Source of the DNA: Glandiceps talaboti
Taxonomy: Eukaryota > Hemichordata > Enteropneusta > Spengelidae
Length of the DNA stretch: 64,000 nucleotides
Assembly: GCF_964340395.1 (NCBI RefSeq)
Contig: NC_135558.1
Location: 24,587,425-24,651,424, forward strand
Direction: 5' to 3'
The notes under the pieces were generated by a model. That model did no database searches and was not told the origin of the DNA. It saw only the letters and a program-made list of their open reading frames with translations. Shown here one piece after another: positions 56,514-64,000 of this stretch (the stretch's first letter is position 1; the number at the start of each line of letters is the position of its first letter). Position numbers and translations under genes: made by a program.

Positions 56514-58213
56514 GCATGTGCGCCCGGTCAGACATGAAGAATGAACTTGTTGTGCAAATCAGAAAATAATTACAGTGGTATTTACAAAGCATCCTAACTT
56601 TGACGTTGTTGATAGTTTTTAGTTCAAGATCTCTGAGTTTCAAGGACACCTAATGTCAGCTTTCCGTATGAAGTTTACAGATTGTAACTAATGCTGTCAT
56701 TTGATATAGCAGGACCAAATCATGATACACAGCCAGTAACGGTAATTAATAAAAAATAAATTATTTCAAAGTTTGTTTGACTGTATTATTTGTAAGTTTT
56801 TCGTTCACATTTGGTACTTTTAAAAGTCAGGGAGTTTTTTCTTCAAAATGTTGGTTTTTCTTAACCTCGTCATGAATTTGAAGAGGGAATGATAAACACA
56901 GCAGTGTACTAACAGTTCTAAAAATGAAACAAGTGGTTACAAGATTAGGATTTCTCAAAGTTTTTATTCAATCATATGTTCACTGTGACTTGTTTTGAAG
57001 TTGTTCGTTGAATTATAAATTTGAGCACTGCTATTCATTGATATTCAAATTAAAAATTGTGACTACCTGGCTGTCCAATCTTTCGAAACAATATATAATA
57101 TACTCTGTAGAAATAACTTAAAATTACATAATCTTAATTGCCTTCTTTTTCTAAGGTGTAATGTGTAGTACACAAAAATAGCTTACTGGGAACTGTTATT
57201 GTGAATGGAATTTTTTTATGTAGTTAGGTAATAGTCTATGTGTAATGGAATATCTCAGATCACAGTATCTCTATAGTGGTTTGAGGTAATATATATGAAT
57301 ATTTCATAGACAATAATAATTGACCCCACTCCCTGTCAAATGACCCCACTTTTTGCAACCAAGGGGCCTTTGTCTCGGGGTTCCCACTTGTTGGAAACCT
57401 AGGCAGAACACTGCTTTCGTGGCTGAAGTCTTTGAGGTTTGATGAGGGACAGGGCTCGAAATTAATGCCGTCACGTGGTACATTTTGCTGCAATGTAATA
57501 ATAGCTCAGAATATTTCTATCATTTTCAAAATTATGCTTAAAATTGGTAAAAGTCATACTGCATTCCTAAAAAAACCAACAATTTCTTGACCATGCAGTT
57601 TTTAGCTTTAAATCAGATGTATCATCGGGGACAAATTACAAGCTTCAATTGTGTCATAAACACCGGTTTTAGGCATGGATGTTACAAGAATTGTACAAAA
57701 TGACTCAAAAGGAGCAGTGATTGATGATTTAAATAGTTTCAGCATTGGAATGTTTGAATGTAAATTTGTCGGTGTTGACACTATGCAACGTCTTACTATT
57801 GCCTATTGCTAACATTAGTAACAACACTTACAAGTTACAGAAGATGCATAATGTATACTGTACTGCAAGGTCAACCAAGATTTGCATGGCATGTTACCAG
57901 ATGTTTACATTTATTACTTTTAAGTACTTTTAAAACAGTAAATTCCAAAGGAGTTCTGAGTTCTAGAAATGTTATAATGTTATCTGGTGGATTATTTTGA
58001 CAAGTTCACACTGAAGAAAAATGTTTCATAGAAGTAATGATTTATATAAATGAAAATTCCTCTAGCACACTGAATGACAATCAAGCAAGTGTTTCAAAAA
58101 GTTACATACTAAAGTTCAAATTGGATAACTTGAAAAAATTGTGAGCGATGTCAATGCAACTTTGATTAATAGGAGGAATGTATTAGTACTCCTGATAAAA
58201 TCATACAATAGTT
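56514..58213. other. Intron sequence; no gene recognised
   Basis: No exon, array or inverted repeat of note. A possible 32-bp mini-exon at 56710-56741 was considered and rejected on phase. Confidence 0.4.
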
Positions 58214-58892
58214 CATGGCTATGGGGTGAGATCCCCGTCAAAATAAATGTATTTAATGTATTTTAAGATTTCTACAATTATTTCTGTAGTTATTCACTTT
58301 TTTTTATTTTAATTATTTATGTAATTATTTCTAAAATTTAGATTTCATTATTAAATATTTCCACAATTATTTCTGTATTTATTCACTTTTTTATTATAAT
58401 TATTTCTGTAATTATTTTTAGAATTTATAATTTCGTTATTAAATATTTCCACAATTTCATTTTTTATTCACTTATTTATTATAATTATTTCTTTATATAT
58501 TCACTTATATTTATTTTAATTATTTCTGTATTTGTTCTTAATTTGCTTTTTATTTTTATTTTTTTTCTATTATTAATTCAAGTTGAATTATTTGACTTAT
58601 GTCAAGAAACTTGCTTATTTATTTAAATCATTTTGATTTATTTCTTAACATTAAATTATTTATAAAATTTATATTTTCGTTATTTAAGTCTGTATTTTGC
58701 ATCTGATTTCTCTTTTCATCACCATTATTATTATTTTGATTATTTATCGTTTTAAATTATTTCATTTGTTAAGCCAATTTAAACATTCTCAGCAATATAT
58801 TATGATAATGATGTTCTCTTATCATTAAATGAATTTTTTCAATTCATTATTTTGTTATTTAAGTCTTTATTTTGATTCTTGTTCGTGCTTTA

Positions 58893-59348
58893 ATTTATTC
58901 TCTATACCTGCAAACCATGTTTAGTTTATAACTTAAACTTGAACAATTACAATTGATGAATATTTTATTTTGGCGGAGATCTCACTGTAGTTTAAATTAA
59001 TTTATTCTCTATGTTAGTTGATAACTTAAACTTGAACATTTACAATTGATGAATATTTTATTTTGGTGGAGATCTCACCGTAGTTTAAAGTAATTTATTC
59101 TCTATGCCTGCAAACCATGTTTAGTTGATAACTTAAACTTGAACAATTACAATTACAATTGATAAATATTTTATTTTGGCGGAGATCTCATCATAGTTTA
59201 AAGTAATTTATTCACTATGCTTGAAAACCATGGTTTGGGGCCATAGATTCGTCCTATGACTGCAACGTGCAACGTATTTGGCCCGGAACATGGTTATCAA
59301 GCATAGTGAATAAATTTCTTCAACTACGGTGAGATCTCCGCCAAAATA
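58893..59348. repeat. Tandem then inverted repeat cluster inside the 3.9-kb element
   Basis: Three tandem units of about 100-130 bp share CTCTATG.CTGCAAACCATG, AACTTAAACTTGAACA and TTTTGGCGGAGATCTCA. The last unit pairs as an inverted copy with 59290-59348 (AACCATG..AGCATAGTGAATAAAT, GAGATCTCCGCCAAAA). This forms a palindrome of about 180 bp (59170-59348) around GGTTTGGGGCCATAG. The GGCGGAGATCTCA motif echoes the element ends. Confidence 0.7.
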
Positions 59349-59479
59349 CAATAATGAATTCATTCTCTATGCCTGCAAACCATGTTCAGGGGCCTACGAT
59401 ACGTCATGTGACGTATTTGCATCACTTCTCTCCAATCACGATTGATCACTAACTGACTATCATATGCATCATGGCGACT

Positions 59480-59915
59480 GAGCATATAAATCTATGTGAT
59501 GTATATGCCTGGAATCGTTAGAACGCTGGATGATGTTTCAGAGTTTAATCAGTTGAATACTGCAGTCCATAAAGTTGTTTTGGTTGAAGAAGAATTGGTT
59601 TGACATGCCCTTAGTTTTGATATTCCAAATGAAGTCTTCAATTACATTCGGTACGCTATAACAACTTTACAGGAATGTGATGAAGCTGGCAGTACAGATG
59701 TGCGCCATTTATCCCCAAAAATCGGTGAATTACATGATGTAACAAACTATGACTTTCGAGAGAAAAAATTATTCGTAACTGTGAATAAATGTTTGTGTAG
59801 TTTTATTAAATGTAAATATGAGACAGTATACAGCAGGGTCATAAATCTTTATCTGTATTTTCTATGGACAATCGGTGCCGCGGTGGTGCACATGGACGGT
59901 GTATCATCATGCTAG
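59480..59915 (+). pseudogene. Coding-like remnant in the 3.9-kb element, + strand
   Basis: A protein-like stretch GIVRTLDDVSEFNQLN ... KVVLVEEELV is followed, after one TGA, by HALSFDIPNEVFNYIRYAIT and LQECDEAGSTDV in the same frame, open to 59915. Composition looks protein-like rather than random, but I recognise no family. It could be a decayed transposon gene or captured exon. Low certainty. Confidence 0.3.
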
Positions 59916-60918
59916 GCACAACATTAGTCAAGTTACGTGTACACCGTATGCTTGTAATGGCAATACTGTCACTCGGTAAATTGTATCATGTACCAATATT
60001 ATATTCTGGCCTTTGAGTGAGAAATGAGACAAGTAAAATTTATAATTGTGAGTAAATGTATGTACTTGTACTATATTAATTGCGATTGTGGGATGGCTGG
60101 GTTGTAAATCCTCGTATTTTCTACAAAAAAGTGACGTGCACAGTGCATACGCCATCCCCGGACGCCATCATCACACAGGCCATGTGTTTTGTACAGTAGT
60201 GTAAACACCTCTGTAATTACGTTCTAACTTTCGAGCAATTAACCCGGATAAATAAAATTCAGCCAATAAAGTTATAACTGTGAATTGATGTTTGTACTTT
60301 TAATAGTCTAAATTGTGATTATGATACGGCAGGGTCGCAAACCACGATAAGTAAACGATGTATGCCCGGACGCTATGCATATACAGAGAGCAGATAAACT
60401 TAGACCCACGTATGCTACGCTACGAGCATGCACCACAGCTCGGTAAATTATGTGTACTAAACCTTGGCTTTTGAGCAAAAAGAAAGAGACAAATAAATTC
60501 ATGACTGAGTAAATTTTACTTCTTTTTAATGATTACTTTGGGACAGCAGGGACGACACGATAGCCGTCAGATATTTCCTTCAAAAGTGACACAACGTAAT
60601 GCATGAATAGAACCAACAACATTGTTTGTGTCTTCCGTATGGGTAATCTGACGTGCCGTGCCGCCAGGCAAGCAATGCAGTCTAAATGCCACCCACCAAC
60701 ATGCGTGCGGCAAATTTCATAGCCGCAGCAAGTACAGTCCGTCGATGTGTACAGTAAATACAAACAAATTTGCATATACAAATACTGCATACATGTGAGT
60801 CTAGCAGCATAACGATACGTCTCACGAACAGTTATATCTAACACTTCGTTTGTTAACAAAAATCTGATGAAAGACAAAGATGTAGATCCTGCCACATGAT
60901 CCTGCCGTAAAGTCTTTA

Positions 60919-61207
60919 TCAGTTAATGTAATTTTGTAAACCAACATGTAGGAGTAATTGATCGCAGGGCATTGGCATCTGTGGTTTGTCATCGGTAGGA
61001 TCGCGGGACCCGCCATTGACGACGTCAGTCCAAAAGTCGAAGTCATCAGGAGGGTTTTCGATACGTTCTAGTAGGACAAAATTTACTCCCTCAAAAACGT
61101 AAAATTCTTCATCAGCGTCGCTACCACTGTCTAGAAATTGGGTTTACTTCGTTCACTATATTAGCATAATGTCGAAGGTCAACATACATATCTATAGCGG
61201 CTGCCAT
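60919..61207 (-). pseudogene. Coding-like remnant in the 3.9-kb element, - strand
   Basis: Starting at an ATG (61207), the frame reads MAAAIDMYVDLRHYANIVNE. After a one-base shift it continues DSGSDADEEFYVFEGVNFV ... LLERIENPPDDFDFWTDVV ... PCDQLLLHVGLQNYI to a stop at 60919. The acidic, aromatic-rich, codon-like run of over 70 residues is unlikely by chance. The family is unknown; it may be the N-terminus of a transposase gene decayed in this copy. Confidence 0.4.
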
Positions 61208-62404
61208 ATTAGGCATTGCTAAGTAGGTGCTATATGAGAAAAATCGAACATGTGACTGTTTCCCGCCTGAATAATTTAATATTTAATAAGATAACATTAT
61301 GTACATCATTACTTATTATGGGTATAAGGGCGGGACAGCGATAAACCCATTACAACGTCACTTTATTGACAGCATATGTAAATTACCCTGTTGTCATTGA
61401 TATCAACGACATGGGCGAGGAGTGCGGAAGTGCTACGTCGTGGATATCAACGACGCGGCGTCACAAGAGTTAAGAGAACATCATAATTAAAATATATTGC
61501 TGAGAATGTTTAAATTGACTGTAGGCAAATGAAATAATGAAATAATTTAATACGATAAATAATTAAAATCTTAATAATGGTGAGGAAAAGTGAAATCAGA
61601 TGCAAAATACAGACTTAAATAACGGAATTATAAATTTTAAAACTAATTGAATGTTAAGAAATAAAGGTAAATGATTAAAATAAGCAAGTTTCTTGACATA
61701 AGTGAAATAATTGAACTTGAATAATAGAAAAATAAAAATAACAAGAACAAATTGCAAATTAAGAACAAAATACAGAAATAATTAAAATAAATAAGTGAAT
61801 AAATAATTAATGAAATAATTTCAAAAATAATTACAATTAATTTGACAAAGGAAATACACCTATTTCATTAAAATAAATAAGTGAATAAATAAAGAAATAA
61901 TTATAATAAATAAGTGAATAAATACAGAAATAATTGTGGAAATATTAAATAAAAATAATTGAAATAAATTAATTTGACAATAAAGTAAATACATCCATTT
62001 TATTAAAATAAATAAGTGAATAAATAAAGAAATAATTATAATAAAATAAATTAATTTGACAATAAAGTAAATACATTAATTTTATTAAAATACAGAAGTG
62101 AATAAATACAGAAAGAATTGTGTCAATTAAATACATCTATAAATTTGGCGGGGATCTCACCCCATACATGGCTACAGATATACACCCATCAGGATGTAAG
62201 TATTCATCTTCTTACAGAGTTGTTCTACGGACTTGTCAACCTTGCTAAAATGAAGGAAAGAGACCTGTAACAAGGAATTCAATAAAGAGAAGAGAAAAGA
62301 AGTTGTAGAGAGACTGACAGGACAGAAAGGACAGAGAATAGAACTGAAAAAATCCAGATTTTTTTTCCTTGCCCCTTTTTTTTTTTTATTTCGCCCGCCT
62401 GCCC

Positions 62405-62625
62405 TGTACAACCGACATTTGTAATAATTGCCGAAATTTGTAATAAACCGAAATTTGTAATAAAATTGCCGACATTTGTAATAAATTGCCGATATTTGTA
62501 ATAAAGTGACGACATTTGTAATAAATTCTGTGAACGACAATTGTAATAAAAATAGCCGATATTTGTAATAAATTTCAGAAAAAATTGTGTAATAAACCTG
62601 CCGAAATTTGTAATAAAAAAAAGTT
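62405..62625 (+). repeat. Tandem TTTGTAATAAA array (AATAAA-rich)
   Basis: About ten degenerate units of 17-25 bp share GCCGACATTTGTAATAAA. Almost all contain AATAAA, the canonical poly(A) hexamer, on the + strand. The array follows a T-homopolymer and CGCCCGCCTGCC. It may be part of an unrecognised repeat family. Confidence 0.75.
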
Positions 62626-62753
62626 AAGGGGGTTCCTCTCTGACTTTCAAAGAAATGGAGTTACTCATTCTAAAGTTAGAAGGGATCATCATTACAGGCT
62701 TCTTAGAATTAATTTACAACAATTATGTCAGCCACTTGGATCTTTGAGTCTTT

Positions 62754-63030
<277 letters not shown>

Positions 63031-64000
63031 GGGATGGAAATACGGGCGTATGGAGGGTAGCTAAAAGTAATTTCAATCTGTTTTCTAACCTGAGTTCTTA
63101 AATCTTACTTCCTCTAGTGTACAAGCGGCGAATGTATGAGTTGTTTGTGATTGTGAAGGCTTCTGAGTGATGAATGAATATACGAACTAGCATCATCAAT
63201 CCATCACTTGATCAACACTTCGTGCTTGTATGATCGAATGTATATATTTTAATCATTGCGGACAAAGTGTTGGTTGGTTGGTTGGTTGGTTAGCTGGTCG
63301 GTTGACTACCAACAAACTGATTTCTCTAGAAATCTTAGAAACTGCGATTTCACAACCCATTTTATGGTGCATTTGGGGGCAAAAATTGAAAGCTTCATAA
63401 TGGCTTGAGAAGTAATTGGTATGAGTAATTTTTAAAAACAAGTTAGTTAGTATATCAATAAGTCTACTGGGACATATTCTTGTCTGTGAGTGTGAAGATT
63501 AATATGCATAAGCTTAAAGGCGAATATTTCAGACATCATACATTACGGACACTTGGTGTTATGGATACTGTATATCGCTATATCTCACCAAAGTCTAGCG
63601 ACACACACACCAGTTTCCATTATCGATTATTGTTGGTATGTGAACTAATTGTACTTATGTATAAAAAGAAACATAATCACTTGCCAATATTTGCCTGATG
63701 GTTTTATTAACACAAGCCTATGACAGGCCAACCAACGATAAACTCTGATATGTAAAGGAAGAATTTTGGAGTTGAATCATAGAAGTAAATACATAACAAT
63801 ATAGTGCTGTATCAATTTTTGGTGCTAAATACCGACGCAAAACTTCCCTGGCTTAACTTGTAGAATAAGTTCTTACACAGGGAATTTTAATAAAGTTTCT
63901 TAGATCCAGGTGTTTATTTTGTTGAAATCTAGGATTGGTGAAGATGAGGCATTGATTGTAAATTTTTATTGTCAGTTTTACTTCAAATGTCGTTACAAAT
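63031..64000. other. Intron sequence to window end; no gene recognised
   Basis: Apart from (GGTT)n at 63270-63291 I see no exon carrying the missing half of Ig4 and no transposon end. Confidence 0.4.

Larger units (their letters stand above)
58220..62167. mobile_element. 3.9-kb DNA element with long AT-rich inverted arms and CATGGC target duplication
   Basis: The ends are TATGGGGTGAGATCCCCG and the inverse CGGGGATCTCACCCCATA. CATGGC flanks both (58214-58219 and 62168-62173). Behind the ends lie arms of roughly 600-700 bp of AT-rich sequence, largely inverse of each other (for example TCAAGAAACTTGCTTATTT at about 58600 against AAATAAGCAAGTTTCTTGA-like sequence near 61680). The 2.5-kb core (58960-61450) is GC-richer and holds broken coding-like stretches on both strands. 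A 6-bp duplication with long inverted repeats recalls Polinton or Dada elements, but no diagnostic protein is recognised. Confidence 0.78.

Noticed and set aside
56710-56741. Possible 32-bp mini-exon (GPNHDTQPVT) after GATATAG and before GTAATT
   Set aside because: It would leave the wrong phase (0 instead of 1) and encodes no part of an Ig E-G half.
58220-62167. Calling the 3.9-kb element a Polinton outright
   Set aside because: The duplication length fits, but it is far too short and no polymerase, integrase or capsid gene is visible, and the ends do not match the usual Polinton start.

Overview
This is animal nuclear DNA, not microbial. Coding sequence is broken into exons with GT-AG introns, large introns are packed with transposon debris, and there are minisatellites and long (TA)n runs. 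DIRS, Penelope-like, LINE, tRNA-SINE, TIR and Helentron-like elements occur together, and the palindrome TACATGTA is very frequent. That mix suggests a marine invertebrate (for example a cephalochordate, hemichordate or mollusc). I cannot narrow it further from sequence alone.

The only host gene I can support is an immunoglobulin-superfamily receptor or adhesion gene on the + strand. It has a signal-peptide exon (9075-9153) and phase-1/phase-1 exons for Ig1 (32052-32333), Ig2 (37305-37619), Ig3 (52556-52840) and the first half of Ig4 (54050-54211). Every junction is phase 1, so the exons can be joined in frame. The rest of the gene would lie beyond base 64000. The N-terminal Ig domains recall PTK7/CCK4 or DCC/neogenin, but I do not assign an orthologue. 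Nearly all other content lies in its introns or upstream of it.

Layout. 1-9000: upstream DNA with a dispersed repeat carrying a 271-bp MITE and an approximately 30-copy 48-bp minisatellite. 9-14 kb: hairpin-headed repeats (family alpha) interrupted by a 1.26-kb TIR element. 14.4-18.9 kb: a 5'-truncated DIRS retrotransposon with an intact tyrosine recombinase. 20.1-25.7 kb: an alpha repeat split by a full-length LINE with both ORFs open. 25.9-31.8 kb: a LINE fragment and two Penelope-like remnants, each followed by a hammerhead ribozyme motif. 32-41 kb: Ig1 and Ig2, a full family-beta element, two family-alpha elements and more LINE debris. 41.7-43.9 kb: a complete family-delta element. 44.9-47.5 kb: an internally deleted DIRS with textbook termini. 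48.8-50.9 kb: LINE debris and a tRNA-derived SINE nested in alpha. 52.5-54.8 kb: Ig3, a minisatellite made of splice-donor copies, the Ig4 half and a 54-bp array. 55-56.5 kb: the second copy of the 3.8-kb repeat, carrying a 731-bp TAA-flanked MITE. 58.2-62.2 kb: a 3.9-kb DNA element with long AT-rich inverted arms and a 6-bp target duplication.

The most interesting pattern is a set of repeat families (alpha, beta, delta, perhaps gamma) with different sequences but the same plan. Each has a T-run, a 5' bulged hairpin whose outer stem is the terminal inverted repeat, a microsatellite, tandem body repeats, a matching inverted repeat near the 3' end and a short 3' terminal hairpin. This matches the layout described for non-autonomous Helentron (Helitron2/HINE) elements. 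I found no autonomous Rep/helicase copy here.
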